NCBI GenBank assembly: GCA_021816665.1
Contig: JAKAXI010000068.1
Span: 1-8,550 of the forward strand
Direction: 5' to 3'
DNA from: Bacillota bacterium
GTDB taxonomy: Bacteria; Bacillota; Bacilli; Alicyclobacillales; Alicyclobacillaceae
Length of the DNA stretch: 8,550 nt
The notes under the pieces were generated by a model. The model was given only the letters and a program-made list of their open reading frames with translations, did no database searches and was not told the DNA's origin. This document shows positions 1-5,438 of this stretch, in pieces (position 1 is the first letter of the stretch; every line of letters begins with the position of its first letter). The translations under genes and the position numbers were made by a program.

Positions 1-1
1 C

Positions 2-73
2 ACCAACGCTACTGCAACCGGTGGCAACGCAAACGGAACCGGGAATCAGACACTAGGCGGGCTGTTTGGGTAG
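2..73 (+). CDS. Possible 3' end of an unrecognised upstream gene
   Basis: An open frame runs from the left edge to a TAG at 71-73 and encodes about 23 residues rich in Gly, Asn and Thr, ending in GGLFG. A low-complexity, glycine-rich tail is a plausible C-terminus, and it would lie 35 bases before queC on the same strand, so the two could be co-transcribed. The frame starting at base 1 is also open, to a TAA at 103-105, but its composition (many Arg, Trp and Cys) is less protein-like. With so little sequence the family cannot be named and the choice of frame is tentative. Confidence 0.3.
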   Translation, partial: TNATATGGNANGTGNQTLGGLFG

Positions 74-108
74 CACCAACCAGTCCTGGAAGTAACGGGG
101 GGTAAGGG

Positions 109-795
109 ATGACGAAAAAGGCAGTCATGGTGTTAAGCGGAGGCCTAGACAGCACCACGTGCATGGGGATCGCCCATGCACGTGGCTACAGCTTGTACGC
201 ACTGACGTTTGACTATGGGCAACGCCACCGCATTGAAGTCGAGCACGCGAAGGCAGTGGCGCGCCACTACGGAGTGGCCGACCACCGCGTGGTGGAGATG
301 GGCTTTCTGCGCGAGATCGGCGGCAGCGCGCTGACAGACAACGCGCTTGATGTACCGACTTCAGGCGTCGGGGAAGACATCCCGGTCACGTATGTGCCAG
401 GGCGCAATCTGTTGTTTCTGTCGATCGCAAGTTCATACGCGGAAGTGGTCGGTGCGGAAGCGATTTTCATCGGAGTTAACGCACTTGACTACAGCGGTTA
501 TCCGGACTGTCGGCCTGCCTTTATCGAGAAAGTAGAAGCGGCAATCGCGGCAGGTACAAAGGCTGGAGTAGAGGGGCATCCGACGACGATTGAGGCGCCG
601 CTCTTGCACTGGACGAAGGCCGAGATCATCCGCCACGGCACGGAACTTGGCGTTCCGTACGAACTCACGACATCGTGCTACCAAGGGGAAGATGAGGCTT
701 GTGGTGTGTGCGACAGCTGCCGCTTGCGGTTGAAGGGGTTTGCCGAAGCGGGATACGAAGACCCGATTCCGTACGCCACCCTCCGTCACTCCTGA
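109..795 (+). CDS. queC: 7-cyano-7-deazaguanine synthase QueC
   Basis: QueC converts 7-carboxy-7-deazaguanine (CDG) to preQ0 using ATP and ammonia, a cytosolic step toward queuosine in tRNA. The 228-residue protein has the normal family length. Residues 10-17 (SGGLDSTT) form the PP-loop ATP-pyrophosphatase motif. Cys190, Cys198, Cys201 and Cys204 form the C-terminal zinc site (spacing C-x7-C-x2-C-x2-C). The ATG at 109 follows a G-rich site (GGGGGGTAAGGG), and the family N-terminus begins here. No queD, queE or queF is visible beside it, and I see no preQ1-riboswitch-like fold in the 108 bases upstream. It converges on the globin gene. The family call is firm. Operon membership depends on sequence to the left. 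Confidence 0.97.
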   Translation: MTKKAVMVLSGGLDSTTCMGIAHARGYSLYALTFDYGQRHRIEVEHAKAVARHYGVADHRVVEMGFLREIGGSALTDNALDVPTSGVGEDIPVTYVPGRNLLFLSIASSYAEVVGAEAIFIGVNALDYSGYPDCRPAFIEKVEAAIAAGTKAGVEGHPTTIEAPLLHWTKAEIIRHGTELGVPYELTTSCYQGEDEACGVCDSCRLRLKGFAEAGYEDPIPYATLRHS

Positions 796-830
796 CCCTG
801 TGAGCGTTGGCGCTGAGCCTGTCTGCTCAA

Positions 831-847
831 GACTCTTACTCAGAGTC
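831..847. terminator. Weak hairpin between convergent queC and globin genes
   Basis: GACTCT (831-836) pairs with AGAGTC (842-847) across a 5-base loop in the 53-base gap between the two convergent stop codons. The position suits a shared transcription end. The stem is only 6 bp and there is no T-run on either side, so it is a weak candidate. Confidence 0.25.
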
Positions 848-848
848 G

Positions 849-1238
849 CTACTCCTCGGCGGGTGTGTTGACCATGTGGCCAGCGGTGAGCGTAAGACGG
901 TCGAACATGACGCGCCGGAGTTCACCGCTGAGGCCTACAGCGTCCATCGCCTCTGACATGCAGTGAAGCCACGCGGTCTGGTGTGTCGGCGTGATCGCAA
1001 AACGCAAGTGACGAAAGCGCATCATTGGGGCTCCAAACTCTTCAGCATATTTGGCGGGCCCCCCGAAAAACTGGGTGAGGAACGCCTTTTGTTTGCGTCG
1101 GATAAGAGTGAAGTCTTCAGGGAAGAGCGGGGAGAGAACGGGATCGACCGCGACTCGCATGTAAAACTCGTCCACCAAACGGTCAATCGTCGCAGCACCG
1201 CCCGCAGCCTCGTACAGACTTGCTGGTATGAGTTCCAT
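849..1238 (-). CDS. Group II truncated hemoglobin (trHbO, YjbI-like)
   Basis: This is a small cytosolic heme protein of 129 residues that binds O2 and possibly NO or peroxide. Expected group II features are visible: Tyr26 at B10 (EFYMRV), Phe39 at CD1 (LFPEDF), proximal His77 in MRFRHLRF, and Trp90 at G8 in AWLHCM. The FFGGP segment at 57-61 matches the E/F region of the family. The ATG is preceded by GAGGTG at a good distance, and a strong promoter lies upstream. In many Bacilli yjbI sits beside yjbH. Here the neighbours are queC (convergent) and a UPF0173 hydrolase gene (divergent), so context gives no redox partner. The family is clear, but the physiological role cannot be read from the sequence. 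Confidence 0.95.
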   Translation of the reverse strand: MELIPASLYEAAGGAATIDRLVDEFYMRVAVDPVLSPLFPEDFTLIRRKQKAFLTQFFGGPAKYAEEFGAPMMRFRHLRFAITPTHQTAWLHCMSEAMDAVGLSGELRRVMFDRLTLTAGHMVNTPAEE

Positions 1239-1284
1239 ATGGACACCTCGCTTGGTTCAATGTAGAACATTCCACTGTGGAGCG

Positions 1285-1314
1285 AGTATAGCGATGTAGT
1301 GGAGCGCGGGTCAA
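1285..1314 (-). promoter_or_regulatory. Sigma-A-type promoter for the globin gene
   Basis: On the minus strand TTGACC (1314-1309) is followed by an 18-base spacer and TATACT (1290-1285). Both boxes are near consensus. The start codon at 1238 would leave a leader of roughly 40 bases. The -35 box lies next to the plus-strand TATAAT at 1317-1322, so the globin and hydrolase promoters are back to back. Confidence 0.75.
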
Positions 1315-1316
1315 GG

Positions 1317-1322
1317 TATAAT
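1317..1322 (+). promoter_or_regulatory. Consensus -10 box (TATAAT) for the UPF0173 gene
   Basis: A perfect TATAAT lies 70 bases upstream of the hydrolase ATG on its strand. No good -35 is seen 16-18 bases upstream (the best hexamers are ATGTAG and TGTAGT), so the promoter may be weak or activator-dependent. The resulting leader of about 64 bases contains a 6-bp inverted repeat, CTGGGT (1338-1343) and ACCCAG (1359-1364). Confidence 0.5.
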
Positions 1323-1392
1323 GGATGGGGGAAAAGACTGGGTAGAACTGCGAAACACACCCAGACAATGTGGTCACAAGGGGGATGTTCGA

Positions 1393-2076
1393 ATGAAAAT
1401 ATCGTATCACGGTCACGCCTGTTTCACCGTCGAAGAGGGCGGACATGCTCTCATTATCGACCCGTTTTTGTCTGGCAACGGCAAAGCGGATCTCGCTCCT
1501 GGCGATGTGAAGGTCGAAGCGATTTTGTTGTCGCACGGCCATGGCGATCACGTCGGCGACACAGAGCAGATCGCCCGCGCCAACCACGCTACTATCATCG
1601 CACCGTTTGAACTCGCCATGTACTTCGGCCGCAAAGGGTTCAATGTACACCCGATGCACCTCGGCGGAGGTCACACGTTCGACTTTGGCCACGTCAAACT
1701 GACACTGGCTTTCCACGGCTCCGGAATTGAACTCGAAGATCACATCGAGTACGCTGGCAACCCGTGCGGATTCCTCATCACGATGGGCGGCAAGACGTTC
1801 TACCACGCAGGTGACACTGGACTGTTCGGTGACATGAAGATTATCGGCGAGCGCAACCATATCGACGTCGCAGCCCTGCCGATCGGCGACAACTTCACGA
1901 TGGGTCCAGACGACGCTCTGCTCGCCGCTGAGTGGATTGGGGCAAAGAAAGTCATCCCGATGCACTACAACACCTTTGACCTCATCGCGCAGGATGGGCA
2001 GGCGTTTGCGAGCGCCCTCTCCGACAAAGGTCTCGAAGGCGTCGTGTTGCAGCCGGGCGGGTCGCTCGAAATCTGA
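1393..2076 (+). CDS. UPF0173 metal-dependent hydrolase (YtkL-like, metallo-beta-lactamase fold)
   Basis: This 227-residue protein matches the length and layout of the UPF0173 family, cytosolic metallo-beta-lactamase-fold hydrolases whose physiological substrate is not settled. The first metal motif is H48-G-H50-G-D52-H53. Asp141 in HAGDTG and His191 in IPMHYN supply further ligands. The N-terminus [11 protein letters not shown] is typical. The ATG at 1393 was chosen over the longer in-frame start at 1321 because AAGGGGG ends about 8 bases upstream and the family N-terminus begins here. The 24 residues before it look like translated leader, including the -10 region. It is transcribed alone, divergent from the globin gene. 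Confidence 0.93.
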   Translation: MKISYHGHACFTVEEGGHALIIDPFLSGNGKADLAPGDVKVEAILLSHGHGDHVGDTEQIARANHATIIAPFELAMYFGRKGFNVHPMHLGGGHTFDFGHVKLTLAFHGSGIELEDHIEYAGNPCGFLITMGGKTFYHAGDTGLFGDMKIIGERNHIDVAALPIGDNFTMGPDDALLAAEWIGAKKVIPMHYNTFDLIAQDGQAFASALSDKGLEGVVLQPGGSLEI

Positions 2077-2139
2077 GAAACGTAGATCGCAGCTGCACCT
2101 AGGGCGCGGACAGGCTGCCGTTGATCGGGATTGATTGGA

Positions 2140-2162
2140 GTATGCCCCGTCACGGGGCATAC
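2140..2162 (+). terminator. Perfect hairpin after the UPF0173 gene, no T-run
   Basis: GTATGCCCCG (2140-2149) and CGGGGCATAC (2153-2162) form a 10-bp GC-rich stem with a 3-base loop, 64 bases past the hydrolase stop. No T-run follows on either strand, so it is an unconventional terminator or a 3'-end stabiliser. The hydrolase gene is the only plus-strand gene it could serve. Confidence 0.5.
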
Positions 2163-2172
2163 CAATTGGATT

Positions 2173-2223
2173 ACAAAGAGGGCCGCCCGAAGTGCAGACT
2201 TAACTGCACCTCAGGCGGCCCTC
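2173..2223 (-). terminator. Intrinsic terminator of the DUF3243 gene
   Basis: GAGGGCCGCC (2178-2187) pairs perfectly with GGCGGCCCTC (2214-2223). Inside, GTGCAG (2191-2196, starting just past the junction) pairs with CTGCAC around an ACTTAA loop, separated from the outer stem by a small internal loop. On the minus strand the stem is followed by TTTGT (2177-2173), and it begins 13 bases past the DUF3243 stop. On the plus strand no T-run follows, so it mainly serves the minus-strand gene. Confidence 0.65.
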
Positions 2224-2236
2224 ATCGCTGTATGCC

Positions 2237-2488
2237 TTAGTGAGCCTGGTCTGCCATCTTCACCATGACGCGCGCCAACGTGTGCTGCTCGTCTTCCGAA
2301 CTGGCGGACCACATGTCCCGTAGCAGACGTTCTTGCGCGTTCTTTGGGTCCACTTTGTTGGCCAGGAAGTCGCCCATCTTTTGAGCGACCTGAGCAATCT
2401 GTTCGTCAGATGCGCCCATTGACTGCGCCCGATCAACCTGGGCACCGAGGAACTCTTTCCAACGGTCGAAATTCTCCATGACGTCCAT
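2237..2488 (-). CDS. DUF3243 family protein (YmfJ-like)
   Basis: This is an 83-residue soluble, helical, acidic protein of the Bacilli-specific DUF3243 family, whose function is unknown. Diagnostic segments are the N-terminal NFDRWKEFLG, the central IAQ..QKMGDFLANKVDPKN and the C-terminal QHTLARVMVKM. The ATG at 2488 is preferred over the upstream in-frame GTG at 2494: AAGGGGG lies 7 bases before the ATG but only 1 base before the GTG. It is transcribed alone, divergent from the small membrane protein gene, and ends at a clear hairpin terminator. Nothing around it suggests a specific job. Confidence 0.88.
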   Translation of the reverse strand: MDVMENFDRWKEFLGAQVDRAQSMGASDEQIAQVAQKMGDFLANKVDPKNAQERLLRDMWSASSEDEQHTLARVMVKMADQAH

Positions 2489-2547
2489 GTACACGCCCCC
2501 TTAAAGAGTAGAGTCGGGAAACATCTACAGCGTGCCGCAATCGCCCG

Positions 2548-2600
2548 CTGTCTATGCATATGTGCATGTCCGAGAACCTCGTCGCATAGGCATAGGACAG
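2548..2600 (+). repeat. Inverted repeat with nested palindrome upstream of the small membrane protein gene
   Basis: CTGTC-TATGC (2548-2557) is complementary to GCATA-G-GACAG (2590-2600) with one bulged base and a 32-base loop. The left part contains the palindrome ATGCA-TATG-TGCAT (2554-2567), and the right part is a tandem GCATAG doublet (2584-2595). It ends 6 bases before the ribosome binding site of the plus-strand gene and lies in the DUF3243 upstream region. It could be an operator or a leader hairpin. No convincing promoter was found around it. Confidence 0.4.
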
Positions 2601-2622
2601 CGGGGAGAAGGAGGGATGGATC

Positions 2623-2913
2623 ATGCGGAGAAAAACAATGGCCGTATCGTCACCGCGTCGCCGAGCAGCTCTCTACACGTGTGCGCTGATCGCGCTTGGC
2701 GTCTACGGCGTGCCGCGTTTGCCGGAGCTCCACCACGGTTTAGGAGGAACTTTTAGCGTCCTGTGGATCTTATTCGCTGGCCTTGCAGTCGCGGCCAACC
2801 TGTATTTCCTCTTTGGTGCAGACCGGGAGCGGAGCCGCGATTTGGAGATGTACAGTGTGCAAAGCGAGGACAAAGCTGATGCAGGGCGGCTTGTTCGGGG
2901 ACGTTCCGTCTGA
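2623..2913 (+). CDS. Small two-helix membrane protein, unknown function
   Basis: I do not recognise this 96-residue protein. It has a basic N-terminus (about residues 2-14, with RRK and RRR clusters), a first hydrophobic stretch at about 15-31, a short polar loop with HH and Gly residues, and a second stretch at about 44-64. A charged, soluble tail of about 30 residues (67-96) follows. The positive-inside rule favours a cytoplasmic N-terminus and a helical hairpin with both ends inside. The start is secure: AGAAGGAGG ends 8 bases before the ATG. It is monocistronic, with its own long terminator downstream. The strong ribosome binding site and terminator argue that it is a real gene. No partner is suggested by the neighbours. 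Confidence 0.75.
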   Translation: MRRKTMAVSSPRRRAALYTCALIALGVYGVPRLPELHHGLGGTFSVLWILFAGLAVAANLYFLFGADRERSRDLEMYSVQSEDKADAGRLVRGRSV

Positions 2914-2963
2914 GTTTACCGAAGGCAATCGTGATCGACGAAAGGCACCTCGGCCTGACAAAG

Positions 2964-3024
2964 AGACACCTTGTACGCTTGACACCTCAACGCGGATTGT
3001 CAGGCGCTTGCAAGGTGTCTTTTT
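2964..3024 (+). terminator. Long two-tier intrinsic terminator overlapping the dinB 3' end
   Basis: AGACACCTTG (2964-2973) pairs with CAAGGTGTCT (3011-3020), followed by TTTT (3021-3024). Nested inside, CGCTTGACA (2976-2984) pairs with TGTCAGGCG (2998-3006), one pair being T-G. The outer stem, inner stem and T-run all fit termination of the small membrane protein transcript. The right arm and T-run lie inside the polymerase coding region on the other strand, whose stop codon is in the loop at 2987-2989. On the minus strand only a broken T-run (CTTTG) follows. Confidence 0.8.
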
Positions 3025-4519
3025 GCAGAGATGTCCCCCTGGCCTTGCGATCCCGGATTTGCGCGCTTGGGTGAGATTTCAGCATGCGACCGCGCACGAG
3101 CGCATTTTCACCAAACTTATCGCGCAGTTCGTCCGTCACTTTAGTCAAACGCGCCAGGCGCTCGCGGTCGGGTTTTTGCGTCGGTGCAGTATACGCGGAC
3201 GAACCGCGGCTCGGTTCGCGACCCGGACCGAGGCCTGCAGCAAGACCCGCACCCAAGCCCTTTGCGACACGACGATCGCGGTCAGTTGTCGGCTGTCTGA
3301 GCTCTGCCTCGAACAGCGGAAGCTCGAGTTGAAGCGATGGTGCCGTATCAGCCGCACCTACCGCCTCGGCCCCCTTCATTGCGCCGGCCGCCCCAGGGGT
3401 GCGGCCTGTTCCCAGACTGCGGCCTGTTCCCGGGGTGTCGGCCGCCGTGGTGGCACTGGGCGCATTTTGGCCTGCCTTCCCGTCTGTTGGCGTCAGGTTT
3501 TGCAGCGCTACGCCAAGCAAGCGCACTTTTGCGCCACGGCGTTTGTGGAGGGTCAGCAACTCGCGCGCCTCGCGGTAGATTTCTTCGGTTAAGTCGGTGG
3601 CTAGCGGCAGCGTGCGGGATCGCGTAACGGTCTCCCGGTTGCCGTAGCGGATGGTCAATTGAACCGTGCGGCCGACCATCTCGTGTCGGCGTACCCGGCG
3701 GCCGACCTGATCGGCCAGGTTCAAGAGGACCGTAGCCAGTTCTTCCTCGCTATCCGTATCTGCGGCGAGGGTGATGGAGTGACCGACGCTCTTAATGGGC
3801 TCCGGTACTGACACGACCGGTGCATCGTCAAGTCCCATTGCAAGCCGGCGCAGTTCAGGGCCGCGGCGGCCAAGGTAGCGCTGCAACAGTTCTTCGCGCG
3901 CACCAGCCAAGTCGCCGATCGTTGAGACGCCGAGGCGCCGCAGGCGTTCAGCCGTTTTGCCGCCGACGCCAAACATCGATTCGACGCTCAGTGGCCATAG
4001 TAGCTGGGGGACGGATTCCAGCGTGATCTCAGTTAAGCCCATCGGTTTTTTCAAGTCACTCGCCATTTTCGCGAGGAACTTGTTTGGTGCAATGCCGATG
4101 GAACAGGGCAGGCCAAGTTCGCTGTGAATCCGCGTTTGAATCTGTCTGGCGATCTCGACAGCCGTGCCAAACTGCCCGCTGCCGGTGACGTCAGCCCAGC
4201 ACTCGTCAATACTGAACACCTCGACTTGCGGGGTGTAGTTTCGTACCACCGCGAAGACGCGGCGGGAAAAGTCGCGGTATAGATCAAAGTCTGGAGCAAT
4301 CAGCGTTAAATTCGCGCAGGCTCGCAGTGCCTCTGCGACGGTCATGGTGGCGCGGACTCCGCGCCGACGGGCTTCGTAGCTTGCTGTGACAACCACGCCG
4401 TGGCGCGTCTCGGGACTGCCTGCGACGGCGGTCGGAAGCCCCTCATAGCGGACGGGATCGGCAGCAGCATGACACGCGCAGTAAAAGGCGTTCATGTCAA
4501 TGTGGAGAATGCTGCGCAT
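2987..4519 (-). CDS. dinB: Y-family DNA polymerase (DinB / Pol IV-like) with extended C-terminus
   Basis: This is a translesion DNA polymerase of 510 residues, longer than typical Pol IV (about 350-420). The catalytic core shows Asp8 in HIDMNAFY, a steric-gate Tyr13, and Asp105-Glu106 in SIDECW. The thumb helix-hairpin-helix is near 183-206 (FGVGGKTAERLRRLGV) and the little finger spans about 240-345. A Gly/Ala/Thr-rich linker (346-395) leads to QLELPLF (397-403), a beta-clamp binding motif, then a second low-complexity stretch and a conserved Firmicute-type end (about 455-480, KFGENALVRGRML). The start at 4519 has AAGGAGG 7 bases upstream. The longer in-frame start at 4675 would run antisense through the argR start. 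No LexA box of the Bacillus type was found upstream. Whether it is the main Pol IV or a paralogue cannot be told. Confidence 0.93.
   Translation of the reverse strand: MRSILHIDMNAFYCACHAAADPVRYEGLPTAVAGSPETRHGVVVTASYEARRRGVRATMTVAEALRACANLTLIAPDFDLYRDFSRRVFAVVRNYTPQVEVFSIDECWADVTGSGQFGTAVEIARQIQTRIHSELGLPCSIGIAPNKFLAKMASDLKKPMGLTEITLESVPQLLWPLSVESMFGVGGKTAERLRRLGVSTIGDLAGAREELLQRYLGRRGPELRRLAMGLDDAPVVSVPEPIKSVGHSITLAADTDSEEELATVLLNLADQVGRRVRRHEMVGRTVQLTIRYGNRETVTRSRTLPLATDLTEEIYREARELLTLHKRRGAKVRLLGVALQNLTPTDGKAGQNAPSATTAADTPGTGRSLGTGRTPGAAGAMKGAEAVGAADTAPSLQLELPLFEAELRQPTTDRDRRVAKGLGAGLAAGLGPGREPSRGSSAYTAPTQKPDRERLARLTKVTDELRDKFGENALVRGRMLKSHPSAQIRDRKARGTSLQKDTLQAPDNPR
3400..3431. repeat. 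18-bp in-frame duplication in the polymerase linker
   Basis: TGCGGCCTGTTCCC occurs at 3400-3413 and again at 3418-3431, an offset of exactly 18 bases (six codons). In the polymerase it encodes GTGRSL followed by GTGRTP near residues 365-374. This fits slippage within the disordered linker. Confidence 0.6.
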
Positions 4520-4575
4520 CAGTCCGCCTCCTTTTCGATCGCGTATGCGGCCGTGCGTGCGGTATTCTCTCGCAT

Positions 4576-4588
4576 ATTGTACTACAAT
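4576..4588. promoter_or_regulatory. Symmetric palindrome ATTGTA-C-TACAAT between dinB and argR
   Basis: The perfect 13-base palindrome carries a -10-like TACAAT on both strands: 4583-4588 toward argR and 4581-4576 toward dinB. Leaders would be about 70 bases (argR) and 50 bases (dinB). No good -35 was seen on either side, so it could equally be an operator. It does not match the ARG-box consensus well. Confidence 0.45.
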
Positions 4589-4664
4589 GGGACGCAGAGG
4601 ACGGGCAGCCATGGCAAGGAAACCACGACGTGGCACCGCGGAAGACGATGTAGGAGGAACCGAT

Positions 4665-5102
4665 GTGAAGGACAAGCGTCAAATGCGGATCAAAGAGATC
4701 GTAAGTCAGCGGGAGATCGAGACCCAGGAAGACTTGGTTAAGGCACTGGAGGAGTCGGGGTACCCTGTGACGCAGGCCACCATCTCACGTGACATCAAGG
4801 AACTGCAGCTCATCAAGGTGGTCGGCAGCAACGGTCGGTACAAGTACGCGATCCCGGTGGCGGCGGCCCACATGTCAATGGACGCGCTGCGTCGGCGACT
4901 TGCGGAAGTGTTTGTCTCACTGCGCCGCGCGAACAACCTGATTGTGCTGCGTGTCCTGCCTGGGAACGCGCACTCGATTGCATCGATGATCGACAACATG
5001 GAGCTGCCGGACCTGATTGGCACGATTGCCGGTGACGACACCCTGCTGTTGATTTATTCGGATGAAGACACTGCCCTGCGAATGGAGAACATGCTTCTGT
5101 AG
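4665..5102 (+). CDS. argR: Arginine repressor ArgR/AhrC
   Basis: This arginine-sensing hexameric repressor of arginine biosynthesis (and activator of catabolism in Bacilli) has 145 residues, near the usual 149. The N-terminal winged helix carries TQATISRDIKEL at 36-47, with Ser41-Arg42 as the DNA-contact pair. The C-terminal oligomerisation and arginine-binding domain shows PGNAHSIASMID (99-110) and GDDT (123-126), whose two Asp residues bind arginine in homologues. The GTG at 4665 was chosen because AGGAGG lies 7 bases upstream and the protein then begins KDKRQMRIKEI, as in the family. An ATG at 4611 would add an 18-residue basic extension with a poorer site. Bacilli usually have recN after this gene. 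Here it is followed by convergent azlD, so it may be displaced or a second copy. Confidence 0.94.
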   Translation: MKDKRQMRIKEIVSQREIETQEDLVKALEESGYPVTQATISRDIKELQLIKVVGSNGRYKYAIPVAAAHMSMDALRRRLAEVFVSLRRANNLIVLRVLPGNAHSIASMIDNMELPDLIGTIAGDDTLLLIYSDEDTALRMENMLL

Positions 5103-5117
5103 GGAGGGTCCCCTGCT

Positions 5118-5438
5118 TCAGCGAACGACGTGCCAGACAGCGATCGTGAGGACTCCCGTCAACATGGCCCACAGCGGTTTGCGGGTGACAAAGGCTGCGG
5201 CGAGAGACACCGCTGCTGCGACGTAAAACGGTGTGTCGATGTGCCCGGAGACAGGGGCATGCCATACGATGGCTGGTGCGACCATTGCGGCAAATACGCC
5301 GATCGGGATGTAAGGAAACGTACGCTCCACGCGAGCTGGCAAGCGCAGTTTGCGGCCGAGCAAGAGAGGCGGCCAGCGCGTCAGGTAGGTAGCCACGGCT
5401 GCGCACAGCACGAGAATGCTAAATGCAGATGTACTCAT
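5118..5438 (-). CDS. azlD: AzlD-type branched-chain amino acid export subunit
   Basis: AzlD is the small membrane partner of AzlC in amino acid efflux (4-azaleucine resistance in Bacillus; YgaH in E. coli). The 106-residue protein has four hydrophobic segments near 6-20, 43-60, 70-84 and 88-104, and the family motif TYLTRWPPLLLGRK at 17-30. The start at 5438 overlaps the azlC stop by one base (TAATG), typical of translational coupling. The longer frame to 5507 reads back into azlC and is rejected. It ends only 15 bases from the convergent argR stop, with no clear terminator between them. Confidence 0.9.
   Translation of the reverse strand: MSTSAFSILVLCAAVATYLTRWPPLLLGRKLRLPARVERTFPYIPIGVFAAMVAPAIVWHAPVSGHIDTPFYVAAAVSLAAAFVTRKPLWAMLTGVLTIAVWHVVR

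Noticed and set aside
1..108. preQ1 riboswitch upstream of queC
   Set aside because: No characteristic hairpin with an A-rich tail and pairing Shine-Dalgarno is visible. An open reading frame appears to run through most of this stretch.
1183..2160. A 325-codon minus-strand open frame covering the UPF0173 gene
   Set aside because: It is antisense to a clear metallo-hydrolase with conserved motifs, and its translation is rich in Arg, Ser and Cys with no recognisable domain.
2140..2223. CRISPR repeats or an insertion sequence end
   Set aside because: The two hairpins differ in sequence, occur once each, and have no flanking target duplication or spacers. They fit transcript ends.
2783..3592. 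A 269-codon plus-strand open frame across the dinB 3' half
   Set aside because: It is the complement of the GC-rich polymerase linker, starts inside the membrane protein gene, runs through its terminator, and has shadow-like composition (many Arg and Cys).
4540..4600. LexA (SOS) box upstream of dinB
   Set aside because: No sequence close to the Bacillus CGAAC-N4-GTTCG consensus was found.
4494..4664. 57-residue N-terminal extension of ArgR
   Set aside because: It overlaps the polymerase start and the shared promoter region. The GTG at 4665 has an ideal AGGAGG and gives a family-length protein.
4520..4675. 52-residue N-terminal extension of the polymerase
   Set aside because: It would run antisense through the argR start and shared promoter region, while a perfect AAGGAGG sits before the internal ATG at 4519 where the family N-terminus begins.
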